From contig NZ_CP154840.1 of assembly GCF_047301505.1 (NCBI RefSeq), forward strand, positions 2,728,001 through 2,792,000: a DNA stretch of 64,000 bases, written 5' to 3'. Positions 33,800 to 42,337 of this stretch are shown here, one piece after another. The translations under genes and the position numbers were made by a program. This DNA is from Lysinibacillus_B sp031181585. GTDB lineage: Bacteria > Bacillota > Bacilli > Bacillales_A > Planococcaceae. The notes under the pieces were generated by a model that had not been told where the DNA came from, did not search any database, and saw only the letters and a program-made list of their open reading frames with translations. The first letter of the stretch is position 1. Each line of letters opens with the position of its first letter.

Positions 33800-34849
33800 C
33801 TAAATGACATCGAGCATATTATACATAGGCAGCAGTATGCTTAAGTAGGCTGCCACGATACAAAGTGCAATGATGATAAACAACAATGGCTGAATTGTTT
33901 TTGTGATAAGTTTGATGCCGTTTTGCAGCTTACTGTCCAAAAGTTCAGCATACAAAATCATTTCTCTGCCAAGTAGACCACTTAACTCTCCGTGTGCAAT
34001 AAACTGCTCGAACCTCGGATAGAAAAAATCACTTACAAGCACTGCCTGTGCCAAAGAATCGCCGTATACGATTCTTTGGCGGATATACGATGAAATATAA
34101 GCAATTTGTTTCTGATGAGGTTGTTCTGCCATGTGCTCTAAAGACGCCTGTAACGAAAAGCCTGTTAATAGGAGCTCTCCAAGCGTTCGTGAAAATTGCC
34201 TTGTCATCAATAGTCGCCAGTAATACCGAATGAAAGGTACTTTCAAAAAGATGGCCAGCTGCAAATTGACTCTCTTTCGGCTTACATAAATAAAACCAGC
34301 TGTCAGCAATCCACCTGCCACTAATGCCAGCATAATAATGTAATCCGGCATATGGAGAAAGAACTTGGACCATTGGATACTAGATGATTCACTATATCCA
34401 GTGCGTGTAAGTAACATCGCTTGGATATTTGGCAAAAACTTTATTCTAAATGCGATAAATAACCCAACTATTAAAATAAATAAAAAGGCTGGATAAACAA
34501 GCAGCTTCACGATTCTGTTTCTAGTCTCCTCCGAAAAGCGGATCTGCTCTCCCACTGTACATAAAGTTTGTGAAAGGTTGCCCGTCATCTCCGCTAACTC
34601 AACAGATAACAGATGCTGCTTTTTCATGCCCATTAAACTAAAAATTGCACTCGGCCCTGCTCCATCCCTAAATGCCCCTATTAATACACTCTCCCATTGG
34701 GGCGAATTTTTTATATGATAAGGGACGAGCATCTCAATACACTCAGCAAACGTGTATCCCTCTTCAAGAAGTATGCTTGTCCTGGTAAGCAGCTGAGGCA
34801 GTTGAATAACCTGCATTTTCTTCCTCCGAATCAGGGATAGAACAGCCAT
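33800..34849 (-). CDS. comGB: Competence pilus assembly membrane protein ComGB
   Basis: 349 residues, GspF/PilC family. Three membrane segments (about 120-140, 170-190, 320-345), with two F-type cytoplasmic repeats: LTRTSILLEEGYTFAECIEML early and SRTLGELLLTGFSLQASLEHM late. It is the inner-membrane platform for the ComG pseudopilus. Starts 4 bases after comGA. Confidence 0.95.
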   Translation of the reverse strand: MAVLSLIRRKKMQVIQLPQLLTRTSILLEEGYTFAECIEMLVPYHIKNSPQWESVLIGAFRDGAGPSAIFSLMGMKKQHLLSVELAEMTGNLSQTLCTVGEQIRFSEETRNRIVKLLVYPAFLFILIVGLFIAFRIKFLPNIQAMLLTRTGYSESSSIQWSKFFLHMPDYIIMLALVAGGLLTAGFIYVSRKRVNLQLAIFLKVPFIRYYWRLLMTRQFSRTLGELLLTGFSLQASLEHMAEQPHQKQIAYISSYIRQRIVYGDSLAQAVLVSDFFYPRFEQFIAHGELSGLLGREMILYAELLDSKLQNGIKLITKTIQPLLFIIIALCIVAAYLSILLPMYNMLDVI

Positions 34850-34853
34850 ACAC

Positions 34854-35849
34854 TCACCCCCTGCCCCCTTTAATTTTCTGCAGCTGATCAGCTAAAGTTG
34901 TCCCTTCTTCTAATTCATAAAAACCGCCGCGTGATACTTCGGAAATCGCTTGCAGCAAGGGCTCATCACTCAATATTTCAAATAACGCTTTCCTTTCTTC
35001 TTTTTTCTCAACCTGGATAAGGGTTTGAGCAACAATTCCGACGAGTGCTTGCCTCATTTCATCAAAGGAAATACCTAAATCCAGTAAGCGATAAAGACAA
35101 TTCACAGTATCTTTAGCGTGGATAGTGGAAAGGACCAGGTGACCAGTTAGGGAGGCCTGCAATGCAATTTTTGCTGTTTCACTGTCCCGTATCTCTCCAA
35201 TCATAATCACATCTGGCGAATGTCGGAGAATAGCCTTTAGCCCTGCGGCATATGTAACGCCTGCTCGTTCGTTGACTTGAATTTGCAGCAAATCTTCTTG
35301 ACTACTCTCTACGGGATCCTCCAAAGAGATAACATGGCGGGAAAGGGTCGTTCGGCAATATTGAATAAGTGAATAGAGGGTCGTCGTCTTGCCGGAGCCC
35401 GTCGCCCCAGACAGTAACAACAACCCTTGGTGATGGTGGACAAGATGGGTTAATTGGTCAGCAAGTTGAGGATAGTAATAAAGAGAAGTGACCGGATAGG
35501 CATAATTTTGGCGTAATACGCGTATTACCATGCTCTCCTTGGCAAATACAGAAGGTAATGTAGAAATACGAAATGCATAAAGATGTTTTTCAATTTCCTT
35601 TTGAAAAGCGCCGCTTTGCGGTTTACGTTTTTCACTAATATCAAGAGAAGATAAATATTTAAGGTAGGAAATAATGCGGATTGCTGCTTCATCTGGCAAA
35701 GTCCCTGTTTCGACAAGCCTTCCAAATTTACGGAGCAGAATAGAATAATGCTCTTTTTTAGGAATAAGATGAAGATCAGAAGCGCCGAAGTGACAAGCTT
35801 TCAATAAAAGCTGTTCACTTTGAGTTGCAATAACTGTTTCATGCTCCAT
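34854..35849 (-). CDS. comGA: Competence secretion ATPase ComGA
   Basis: 331 residues. GspE/PilB-type ATPase that drives pseudopilus assembly at the cell pole. Walker A SGATGSGKTTTLY near residue 138, the Asp box ISLEDPVESSQ near 170, Walker B VIMIGEIRDSETA near 205, and His box LSTIHAKDT near 230. ATG 35849 has AGAGGTG 6 bases upstream; the longer form starts at a GTG inside that site. First gene of comG; AT-rich ComK-like boxes lie upstream. Confidence 0.95.
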   Translation of the reverse strand: MEHETVIATQSEQLLLKACHFGASDLHLIPKKEHYSILLRKFGRLVETGTLPDEAAIRIISYLKYLSSLDISEKRKPQSGAFQKEIEKHLYAFRISTLPSVFAKESMVIRVLRQNYAYPVTSLYYYPQLADQLTHLVHHHQGLLLLSGATGSGKTTTLYSLIQYCRTTLSRHVISLEDPVESSQEDLLQIQVNERAGVTYAAGLKAILRHSPDVIMIGEIRDSETAKIALQASLTGHLVLSTIHAKDTVNCLYRLLDLGISFDEMRQALVGIVAQTLIQVEKKEERKALFEILSDEPLLQAISEVSRGGFYELEEGTTLADQLQKIKGGRG

Positions 35850-35942
35850 TTTATACACCTCTTTTGTATAAAAATAATGGGCATATCGCTATCTATGGCC
35901 TCATTATAATGAGTAGACTCTTGAAATGGAATGATAAGTCCC

Positions 35943-35992
35943 AAAATTTAATTTTGACTCTCAATGAAACATTTTGTTTAAATTTGCGTTTT
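35943..35992 (-). promoter_or_regulatory. AT-boxes resembling ComK sites upstream of comGA
   Basis: AAAATTTAATTTT (35943-35955) is a perfect A4-N5-T4 box. AAACATTTTGTTT (35967-35979) and AAATTTGCGTTTT (35980-35992) are near matches. ComK binds two such boxes in B. subtilis; the 11- and 24-base spacings here do not match its 8, 18 or 31, so the call is tentative. Confidence 0.4.
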
Positions 35993-36007
35993 GAAATAGG
36001 AGGACAT

Positions 36008-36028
36008 TCAATTTGATATTCAAATTGA
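36008..36028. promoter_or_regulatory. Perfect palindrome between comGA and the divergent regulator
   Basis: TCAATTTGA-TAT-TCAAATTGA, 9-bp perfect arms with a 3-base centre, 55 bases upstream of the regulator start and 159 bases from comGA. A likely operator for the adjacent winged-helix regulator (inference). Confidence 0.6.
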
Positions 36029-36082
36029 TAGGTTTCATTTATGATTTGGCATATACTATTAGAGAGAAAGAGGTGGAATACT

Positions 36083-36802
36083 GTGCTGCATCCATTAAAA
36101 ATAACCGGGACATTGGCGGATGAGACCAGGTATAATATTTATGAGTTCATGCTGCAGAATAAGCGCTCATTCACCGTACAGGAGATAGCTGACCAATTCC
36201 ATATTCACCCAAACGTTGCTAGACTCCATCTGACAAAGCTATCGGAAATCAATGTTGTCTCTGCTGAGTTTGTTAAGACAGGAAAAGGCGGCCGTCCTGG
36301 ACGTATCTATCGAGCAACAGCACAAGGCGTTGCATTAACATTCCCTAAACGAGAAGAGTCCATGCTGCTGCATATATTATTGGAATTAACAGAAAGTCTG
36401 GGATTAGAAGCTTTGGAAAAAGGAAAACAAATTGCCTATAACCATGGGTATAAAGAAATGGAAGAAAAAATCAAAGAAACAAAAATGACGAACAGCTTTG
36501 AAGAAAAGGCAGCTATACTAACAGAGCAGGCTGCACTTATCGGCTATGTGCCCTCCATTGAAATGCTTGAAGAAAAGACAATCATTCATTTCATGATCTA
36601 TAATTGTCCTTTTCGCGCTCAGCTTTCTGATCATCAAAAAGCCGTTTGTGCTTTGCACGAAGCTTATCTTCAAGGTCAAACAGATGCTCTGTTCACGGAA
36701 GAGCATGAACTTATTCAGACAGGCAGTATGCTGCACGAATGCGAGAATTGCCAGTATGAAATCCAGGTAGCTTCTTTCAGCAGAAGACTCTCAACTCTCT
36801 AA
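36083..36802 (+). CDS. Winged-helix regulator with C-terminal cysteine motif (SufR/COG2345-like)
   Basis: 239 residues from GTG 36083, with AAAGAGGTGG 6 bases upstream; a longer frame from 36041 lacks a ribosome site. The N-terminal winged helix reads ETRYNIYEFMLQ, then VQEIADQFHIHPNVARLHL (recognition helix), GKGGRPGRIYRAT (wing). The C-terminal half holds four cysteines: IYNCPF, KAVCALHE (13 residues later) and ECENCQYEI. This layout is like SufR-type regulators, which bind an iron-sulfur cluster. It lies next to comGA as in other Bacillales. Target unknown; autoregulation through the 36008 palindrome is likely. Confidence 0.86.
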   Translation: MLHPLKITGTLADETRYNIYEFMLQNKRSFTVQEIADQFHIHPNVARLHLTKLSEINVVSAEFVKTGKGGRPGRIYRATAQGVALTFPKREESMLLHILLELTESLGLEALEKGKQIAYNHGYKEMEEKIKETKMTNSFEEKAAILTEQAALIGYVPSIEMLEEKTIIHFMIYNCPFRAQLSDHQKAVCALHEAYLQGQTDALFTEEHELIQTGSMLHECENCQYEIQVASFSRRLSTL

Positions 36803-37145
36803 AGAACAAAAGAACTGGAATTTAGACATCTTTTTGCTGGATGCTCTGCCCTTCTTAAAAAGGCAAGGAAGTATCATGCAAATGTTGTAATTTAAATAAA
36901 CATTCTTACAGGAGATACCAGCATAAATCAGCCGAATATTATGACAGCCACTGACTGATTTACATTCTCTTTTGACTAAAGAACAAATCTGTCTCCGGAC
37001 TTACTATACCAAGCCGCAGCAAGGTCTTGTAAATTCCACTTGATTGTCACAAAGTTCACTGAAGTTGCAGTTTACATTCTATATAAACATCATTTATAAT
37101 ATACGGGAGACTATTGTATTCACTCGCAAAAGGAGGGGAATTTTC
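36803..37145. other. Intergenic stretch before yqgY
   Basis: 343 bases without a supportable gene. It contains the yqgY promoter (37071-37100). No strong hairpin for terminating the upstream regulator was found. Confidence 0.6.
37071..37100 (+). promoter_or_regulatory. Promoter of yqgY
   Basis: TTTACA (37071-37076) and TATAAT (37095-37100) with an 18-base spacer, 45 bases upstream of the ATG. Confidence 0.68.
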
Positions 37146-37385
37146 ATGAGCAATATGTATAAAGTTATGGCTTTCTGGACAGGGATTTTTGCCGTTATGT
37201 TCTATCTTGGACACATGCCCGAGGTTTCGCTATTATTCGTAGGTAATACAGGTTTATTCTTATTATTAGGCTTCTTAAACCTTTCAGAACGTATGTACAT
37301 GTACATTTTTGGTGCGTATTTAACTATCTTCTTCGCAGGATTTACTTATTATACAACATTCTTGCACGTACCTGGCGGCCATTAA
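37146..37385 (+). CDS. yqgY: DUF2626 small membrane protein YqgY
   Basis: 79 residues, three hydrophobic segments. The stretches AFWTGIFAVMFYLG and LSERMYMYIFGAYLT, then FFAGFTYYTTF, are nearly those of B. subtilis YqgY. Function unknown. AAAGGAGGGG lies 8-9 bases before the ATG. Convergent with yqgX and sharing its terminator. Confidence 0.92.
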   Translation: MSNMYKVMAFWTGIFAVMFYLGHMPEVSLLFVGNTGLFLLLGFLNLSERMYMYIFGAYLTIFFAGFTYYTTFLHVPGGH

Positions 37386-37401
37386 TCCCGTCCATTATAA
37401 T

Positions 37402-37433
37402 AAGCGTATCGCATATGCGATACGCTTCTTTTA
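37402..37433. terminator. Shared terminator of yqgY and yqgX
   Basis: AAGCGTATCGC-ATAT-GCGATACGCTT, perfect 11-bp stem, followed by CTTTTAT on the plus strand. On the minus strand it is followed by ATTATAATGG, so it acts mainly for yqgY. Confidence 0.8.
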
Positions 37434-37440
37434 TACCCTT

Positions 37441-38085
37441 TTAAAAACCATTTAAAAATGGATTATTTTCCATTTCTGCTGCAGGTGTTGTATAATCCCC
37501 ATGTCCCGGATAGATAATCGTATCTTCTGGCAGTGCGAGAAGTTTATCGTGAATGGACTTCAGCAGTTCTTTCATATTACCGCCAATCAAATCTGTACGC
37601 CCAATGCTTCTTTCAAACAATGTATCCCCTACAATAGCAAATCCATCCTGTTCAAATATATAAGACACGCTACCTGGCGAATGCCCAGGTGTAAAGACGG
37701 CTTTAAAAACAAACTCTCCTACTTCAAACGTCTGCTCAACGCGAATAATATGTTCTTCCAACGGCGCCTTTACTGTATAGTTAGGAAGTTCGAAATACTT
37801 TCCTGAGCCATTCTTAAGTGGATCAGATAGCCAGTCAACTTCGCTTGCATGAATATAAACCGGTACATTAAACGTATCTCGTAAGATGTCCACAGCACCT
37901 ATATGATCGAAATGCGCATGGGTTAACAAAATCGCAAGCGGCTTCAAACCTTGCGAACGAATTTCTTTTACAAGACGATTGCCTTCTTCTCCTGGATCAA
38001 AAATTAGGCACTCTTTCTTTTTATTGCTTACAATATAACAATTAGTTTGAATCGGACCTAGACTGTAAATTCTGACATTTAGCAT
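37441..38085 (-). CDS. yqgX: MBL-fold hydrolase YqgX (glyoxalase II-like)
   Basis: 214 residues. Metallo-beta-lactamase fold with the metal motif LTHAHFDHIGA near residue 56, TPGHSPGSVSY near 134, GDTLFERSIGRTD near 152 and YPGHGDYTT near 198. The family includes glyoxalase II-type thioesterases, and YqgX has been linked to methylglyoxal handling; the substrate is not readable from sequence. Convergent with yqgY, divergent from yqgW. Confidence 0.92.
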   Translation of the reverse strand: MLNVRIYSLGPIQTNCYIVSNKKKECLIFDPGEEGNRLVKEIRSQGLKPLAILLTHAHFDHIGAVDILRDTFNVPVYIHASEVDWLSDPLKNGSGKYFELPNYTVKAPLEEHIIRVEQTFEVGEFVFKAVFTPGHSPGSVSYIFEQDGFAIVGDTLFERSIGRTDLIGGNMKELLKSIHDKLLALPEDTIIYPGHGDYTTPAAEMENNPFLNGF

Positions 38086-38150
38086 CTTATCATATCACCT
38101 CTATCTCATTATACATGATCGGATGTTCAAACAAACGTCATTTTTTCCGC

Positions 38151-38179
38151 TCGACAAACTCTAGAATAAGCTATACAAT
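38151..38179 (+). promoter_or_regulatory. Promoter of yqgW
   Basis: TCGACA (38151-38156) and TACAAT (38174-38179) with a 17-base spacer, 52 bases before the ATG. Confidence 0.7.
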
Positions 38180-38231
38180 ATAAAAGAAATATTGTTTACG
38201 ACATTCTTATGTCGAAAGGAGTGTCTATATC

Positions 38232-38414
38232 ATGAGTTGGATTTTAATGATCATTTTCGGACTAATAGCTATTTTATCTGTGGTCGGCACATTCCAGGCA
38301 ATCAAAGAAAAGAATCTTCTTTCTGTAGTATTTAACGTTGCTTCTGCAGCTATCTTCGGATGGTTCGTAGTAATGACAGTACTAAACTCTGGTTACCCAC
38401 CGGTACACCACTAA
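38232..38414 (+). CDS. yqgW: DUF2759 small membrane protein YqgW
   Basis: 60 residues, two hydrophobic segments (3-19, 29-50). The end FGWFVVMTVLNSGYPPVHH is the family signature (B. subtilis YqgW ends similarly). Role unknown. GAAAGGAGTG lies about 10 bases upstream. Monocistronic with its own promoter and terminator. Confidence 0.9.
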   Translation: MSWILMIIFGLIAILSVVGTFQAIKEKNLLSVVFNVASAAIFGWFVVMTVLNSGYPPVHH

Positions 38415-38419
38415 TAGCT

Positions 38420-38468
38420 AAAACAAAAGGACGGCCTAGTGTTTGCTAGGTCGCCCTTTTGTTTTGTT
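38420..38468 (+). terminator. Terminator of yqgW
   Basis: A 20-bp near-perfect stem (AAAACAAAAGGACGGCCTAG against its complement, two G-U or mismatch positions) with a 6-base loop and T-rich 3' end. Confidence 0.9.
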
Positions 38469-38479
38469 CAAAAAATGTG

Positions 38480-38524
38480 AAAGGAAAGGCAAAGCCGAAA
38501 CTCGGCATTGCCTTTCCTTTTTAT
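38480..38524 (-). terminator. Terminator of the LtaS-type gene
   Basis: Stem AAAGGAAAGGCAA...CCGA / TCGG...TTGCCTTTCCTTT with a small loop, lying at the 3' end of the 38525 gene. T-rich on the plus strand, and on the minus strand it runs into TCACATTTTTTG. Confidence 0.82.
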
Positions 38525-40417
38525 TTATTTACCGTTACCATCAGTCAGATTTCCTGTTTTTTGATCGTAAAAGCGCAGTAAATCTCCATTGATGATTTTA
38601 TCCGAGTGTTCCAACTCAATCGTTGCACGTTCGATATATGGCTGACACGCATCAACTAATGTTTCTTCGCCCGTTGCTCGATCATAACAAACCTCATCTG
38701 TATAAACAAGGTCATCTGTTACAAAGCGACCGTCACGGAAAATTACAAATCCATCATGCTCTTCAGAGAACAGGTCTGCTCCCAGCTGCATATCTTTTGA
38801 TGTATCAACACCAAGCAAGTGCAGGATTGTAGGACGTAAATCAATCTGTCCTGCCGGCTCTGTTATTTCCTGACCGTCATTCGATCCTGGAATATGAATG
38901 AATAATGGTACCGATTGTAATAACGTACTATCGTATGGTGTAATTTGTTCTTTCTCTAAATACATTGCCATTGCTTTATTATGGTTTTCAGAAATACCAT
39001 AATGGTCACCGTATAACACAATAATCGAATTGTCATACAAGCCTTGTGCTTTTAAATCCTCAAAGAATAATTTAAGCGACTCATCCATATAGCGTACTGT
39101 TTGGAAATAACGATTTAATGTTCCAGAGTTTGACGTGTATTCATTGATATATTTATCCTCTTCGTCTAAATAGAATGGATAGTGGTTTGTCAACGTAATC
39201 ATACGAGTATAGAAAGGCTGAGGCATTTCCTTCATTAGGTCGGCTGATTGGTTGAAGAATGGAATATCCTTCATCCCCCAGTTTACAGCTTCTCCCTCGT
39301 TCACTGTATAAGAATCAATGTCATAGAACTTTTCAATATTAAACGACTTATAAATCCGGTCGCGGTTCCAGAATGATTTGTTATTCGGGTGCATAACGCT
39401 TGTATGGTAGCCGTTTTCACCTAATCTTTCTGACATTGAATTATACGTATTTTCACCGTGAGTGAAGAATACCGCTCCACGTCCTAAACCAAACAAAGAA
39501 TTCTCTACGATAAATTCCGAATCGGAAGTCTTCCCTAGTCCTGTTTGGTGATAAAAATCACTGAAATAATATGTGTCTTTGTCCTTCGTCAATGAATTTA
39601 AGAATGGTGTAACCACTTCCCCATTCATCTCATTATTAATGACAAAGCTTTGCAGTGACTCCATTGATACAAGAATGACATTACGGTCTGCATACTTCCC
39701 AAACATCTCCGGGTTAGGAGAGGCCTGGTTCGCGCGCACATAGTTATTTACCTCTACAAGTTCACTGCCATCCGCAAGCGCTCGTTGTGCAGAAGATTTT
39801 GATTGTACATAAATATCATATAAATGATAGTTATATGTCCCGATATTTTTCACAAGCAGTTCGCGGTCGAAGCTGCGTGTCAATAATTGTGGACGTTCAG
39901 TTTCAGCAAGGCCTAGATTTAGGAATAATACTGCTACTGACGTCACAAAATAAGCACGACGCACTTCCTTGCGCACCGTTGTTTGCTGACTTAAAGCAGG
40001 CATAAACTTCACAAGTAAAATAAGTAAAATCACGTCTACAAAATAGAAAATGTCATACCAGTTGATAATTGCTGCCGCCGAAGTTCCAAGGTCACCGAAA
40101 TTACTTGTCTGGAACAAAACAGGGAGCGTTATAAAGTCATTATAGAATCGGTAGAAAGCCACGTTACCATACAGCACGATGGATAAAATGACACTCGTAC
40201 CGATAATATATCGATTTCGCACTTTTGCTGTTTTAAAGAACAATGAAATACCATAGATAAATAGTAAAAAGCTTAACGGGTTAATAATTAAAATGAAATA
40301 CTGCATCGCATTTTCCATACCCATATCAAAGCTAGTCAAGTACACGACTACTGTTTTGATCCATGCTGCTACAATAGCAAAAGTCAATATCGAATGTTTA
40401 GGCCATTTCGAGTTCAT
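38525..40417 (-). CDS. LtaS-type phosphoglycerol transferase (YqgS-like)
   Basis: 630 residues. Five N-terminal membrane segments (up to about residue 170), a linker, then an extracellular sulfatase-fold domain. The catalytic region is GLGKTSDSEF near 290, whose Thr accepts phosphoglycerol. NRDRIYKSF, LTNHYPFYL and LYGDHYGISENHNK provide further metal/substrate positions. Such enzymes polymerise or prime lipoteichoic acid from phosphatidylglycerol. Gene order points to the B. subtilis YqgS paralogue. ATG 40417 has GAGAGG 9 bases upstream. Whether it is the main LtaS of this organism cannot be told. Confidence 0.9.
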   Translation of the reverse strand: MNSKWPKHSILTFAIVAAWIKTVVVYLTSFDMGMENAMQYFILIINPLSFLLFIYGISLFFKTAKVRNRYIIGTSVILSIVLYGNVAFYRFYNDFITLPVLFQTSNFGDLGTSAAAIINWYDIFYFVDVILLILLVKFMPALSQQTTVRKEVRRAYFVTSVAVLFLNLGLAETERPQLLTRSFDRELLVKNIGTYNYHLYDIYVQSKSSAQRALADGSELVEVNNYVRANQASPNPEMFGKYADRNVILVSMESLQSFVINNEMNGEVVTPFLNSLTKDKDTYYFSDFYHQTGLGKTSDSEFIVENSLFGLGRGAVFFTHGENTYNSMSERLGENGYHTSVMHPNNKSFWNRDRIYKSFNIEKFYDIDSYTVNEGEAVNWGMKDIPFFNQSADLMKEMPQPFYTRMITLTNHYPFYLDEEDKYINEYTSNSGTLNRYFQTVRYMDESLKLFFEDLKAQGLYDNSIIVLYGDHYGISENHNKAMAMYLEKEQITPYDSTLLQSVPLFIHIPGSNDGQEITEPAGQIDLRPTILHLLGVDTSKDMQLGADLFSEEHDGFVIFRDGRFVTDDLVYTDEVCYDRATGEETLVDACQPYIERATIELEHSDKIINGDLLRFYDQKTGNLTDGNGK

Positions 40418-40729
40418 CCAAAACATCCTCTCCAGTTTTTAGAAATAATTTTTTGTTAGTTGGATTAAAACAATAAATATGTTAATCCTTTTCCCTTACT
40501 ATTCAATAATATTTCCCTAAATTTGTAAAGGGAAAACATTATAGAGAGTCAAATGCCATTCTCTCCATTAAGGTAATACGTTCTTGCTTACTAAAGGTTT
40601 CATGGAAATAATGGAAATCACCTTACTTGCTTGAGATTTCTTTGTTCCCTCCATTTACGATACGTACAAGTAATCATAAATACAAAAAAACCCCACAAAA
40701 AGCTTCCATTATTATACTACAACTAAATA
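40418..40729. other. Intergenic stretch between yqgQ and the LtaS-type gene
   Basis: 312 bases, AT-rich, with only a short GAGAG/CTCTC stem and no supported gene. glcK, which lies in this interval in B. subtilis, is absent. Confidence 0.6.
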
Positions 40730-40930
40730 TTATTTGCCCGTTTTTACTCTACGTTCTTCCTGCCTAATAATCAGTATAGCTGTCTGGTAATCCTTACCCT
40801 CTAACAAACGGGTTTTATATAGTTCTTTTACTTCATCTTCGATTAATTCTAAATCCCCAAGACGATCACCTGTATAAATATAGATGCCAAACCGCTTGAG
40901 CAGCTCGTAAATATCAATCATCGTTTTCAT
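40730..40930 (-). CDS. yqgQ: YqgQ family protein (DUF910)
   Basis: 66 residues, helical. DIYELLKRFGIYIYTGDRLGD and the later YQTAILIIRQEERR match the YqgQ family, a small nucleic-acid-binding-like fold of unknown role. Overlaps the 5-formyl-THF cyclo-ligase gene by 4 bases (coupled). gluP, which lies between the two genes in B. subtilis, is missing. Confidence 0.92.
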   Translation of the reverse strand: MKTMIDIYELLKRFGIYIYTGDRLGDLELIEDEVKELYKTRLLEGKDYQTAILIIRQEERRVKTGK

Positions 40931-41514
40931 ATGCTCTGTTCCTCCCGATTTATACGTGCGTGGATATGTTTTTTATCAGTCAAGATAATATCTACAGGAA
41001 TGTCGTGTGAGGCAACAGGAATAGAATCCTTCACTTGTTCATGAAAAGCTAATGAAATTTTAGCGCCCATAAACTGCTGTAAATAGCGGTCATAGTATCC
41101 GCCTCCAAAGCCTATCCGATATCCTGCTTTACTAAAAACGACTCCTGGGACGATCATTACGTCAATTTGTTCCTTTAAAATAGGCTCAGTAGATCCGACA
41201 ATCGGCTCTTCAATATCCATATATACTTTTTCCAGCTGACTGAAATCCGATATAGCATAAAAGATCATTTCACGAGTTGACGGATTACATTTTGGGACGC
41301 AAACTGTTTTTCCCATATTCCAAAAAGCTTCTATTATACGACGAGTTTCCACTTCCGGAAATCTGGACATCGTTACAGCAATCGTTTTTCCTTCTTTAAT
41401 AGAAGGTTCTTGCAATAATTTATTTTGTATAAGGTCTGATCTTGAAAGATATGTCTCTCGATCCATCTCCATCAAGTGGCTTCTGACCATATTTCGAATT
41501 TCTTTTTTATCCAC
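40927..41514 (-). CDS. yqgN: 5-formyltetrahydrofolate cyclo-ligase
   Basis: 195 residues. Converts 5-formyl-THF with ATP to methenyl-THF, returning it to the pool used by FolD. Motifs: MSRFPEVETRRIIEAFW, KTVCVPKCNPSTREM, and the C-terminal GIRIGFGGGYYDRYL-type signature seen as GYRIGFGGGYYDRYLQQ near residue 130. Its 3' end overlaps yqgQ by 4 bases. Confidence 0.95.
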   Translation of the reverse strand: MDKKEIRNMVRSHLMEMDRETYLSRSDLIQNKLLQEPSIKEGKTIAVTMSRFPEVETRRIIEAFWNMGKTVCVPKCNPSTREMIFYAISDFSQLEKVYMDIEEPIVGSTEPILKEQIDVMIVPGVVFSKAGYRIGFGGGYYDRYLQQFMGAKISLAFHEQVKDSIPVASHDIPVDIILTDKKHIHARINREEQSI

Positions 41515-41541
41515 TTAACCCCGCAACCTTTCTTATAAGAA

Positions 41542-41573
41542 GTAAAAAGCCAAAACCACTGTGGGCTTTGGCT
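41542..41573 (-). terminator. Terminator of rpmG
   Basis: Minus-strand AGCCAAA / TTTTGGCT stem with an inner G/C part, followed by TTTTTACTT; 11 bases past the rpmG stop. Confidence 0.85.
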
Positions 41574-41583
41574 AATTGAGCGA

Positions 41584-41733
41584 TTACTTCGTTTCACGGT
41601 GAAGAGTGTATTTCTTCTCGCGAGAGCAATATTTTTTAAGTTCAAGACGCTCTGGATTGTTACGCTTGTTCTTTTTAGAAATGTAGTTACGTTCGCCGCA
41701 GTCAGTGCAAGCTAAAGTAATATTTACGCGCAT
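41584..41733 (-). CDS. rpmG: 50S ribosomal protein L33
   Basis: 49 residues, too short for a simple length cut-off but clear: MRVNITLACTDCGERNYI, then KKNKRNNPERLELKKYC and SREKKYTLHRETK. It keeps the zinc cysteines (CTDC near residue 9-12 and one in KKYCS); the fourth position is not a Cys (YCSREKK). Start ATG 41733 with GGGAGGGTT upstream. It lies between yqgN and a divergent gene, as rpmGA does in B. subtilis. Confidence 0.96.
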   Translation of the reverse strand: MRVNITLACTDCGERNYISKKNKRNNPERLELKKYCSREKKYTLHRETK

Positions 41734-41890
41734 TATTAACCCTCCCACTCTAAATCAAGAATAAATAAATTGAGCATGATTTATACGACTAACCCATTAT
41801 AACACAATCTTAAAAAAAATCTAGCATCAATTCATAATATCTTTTGATATAATAAAATCATTCATGGCAAAGCACAGGAGGTAGGCAAAA

Positions 41891-42337
41891 ATGAATTTAT
41901 CACTCATCTTTATGGGTGTTGGCATAGTACTCATCATCATCTCTTTCTTCTTAAAAGACCGCACAAAACAAATCGAAAAAGAAGTAGAGGAACTGTCAAT
42001 CGGCATTTATCAGGAAACGAACGGTATTAAACGCCGACTAAAAATCGTAGAAGAAGAGCTGCTGCTTGAACCTAATTTTAAAGTTCAATCACCAAAATCT
42101 GCTCCAAAGAAAACACCGATGGAAACATTCCAGCAAGCAGCATCCCAAATAAAGGTAAACCCATCTTCAACAAAGCCCGCTCAACAAGCAAGCGGCAGTA
42201 CAAAACCTATACATAGCATTTTAATTAGTCAGGTTATTGAATTAGACAAACAGGGGCTATCTATTGAAGAAATCAGTAAGCTTTCTACGTTAACGCCTGA
42301 TCAAGTACGATCGATTTTATCCAACGGAGGCATATAA
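41891..42337 (+). CDS. Hypothetical membrane-anchored protein with C-terminal helical domain
   Basis: 148 residues; family not recognised. One N-terminal membrane helix (about 3-20), a charged coiled-coil-like stretch (24-60), a proline/serine/threonine-rich linker (about 65-108) and a C-terminal helix-turn-helix-like module (LDKQGLSIEEISKLSTLTPDQVRSIL). ACAGGAGGTAGG lies 6-8 bases before the ATG. The stop abuts the start of the next gene, so they form a two-gene operon. Confidence 0.75.
   Translation: MNLSLIFMGVGIVLIIISFFLKDRTKQIEKEVEELSIGIYQETNGIKRRLKIVEEELLLEPNFKVQSPKSAPKKTPMETFQQAASQIKVNPSSTKPAQQASGSTKPIHSILISQVIELDKQGLSIEEISKLSTLTPDQVRSILSNGGI

Noticed and set aside
36803..37070. Small genes in the gap before yqgY
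   Set aside because: No start with a ribosome site and frame over 30 codons was found on either strand.
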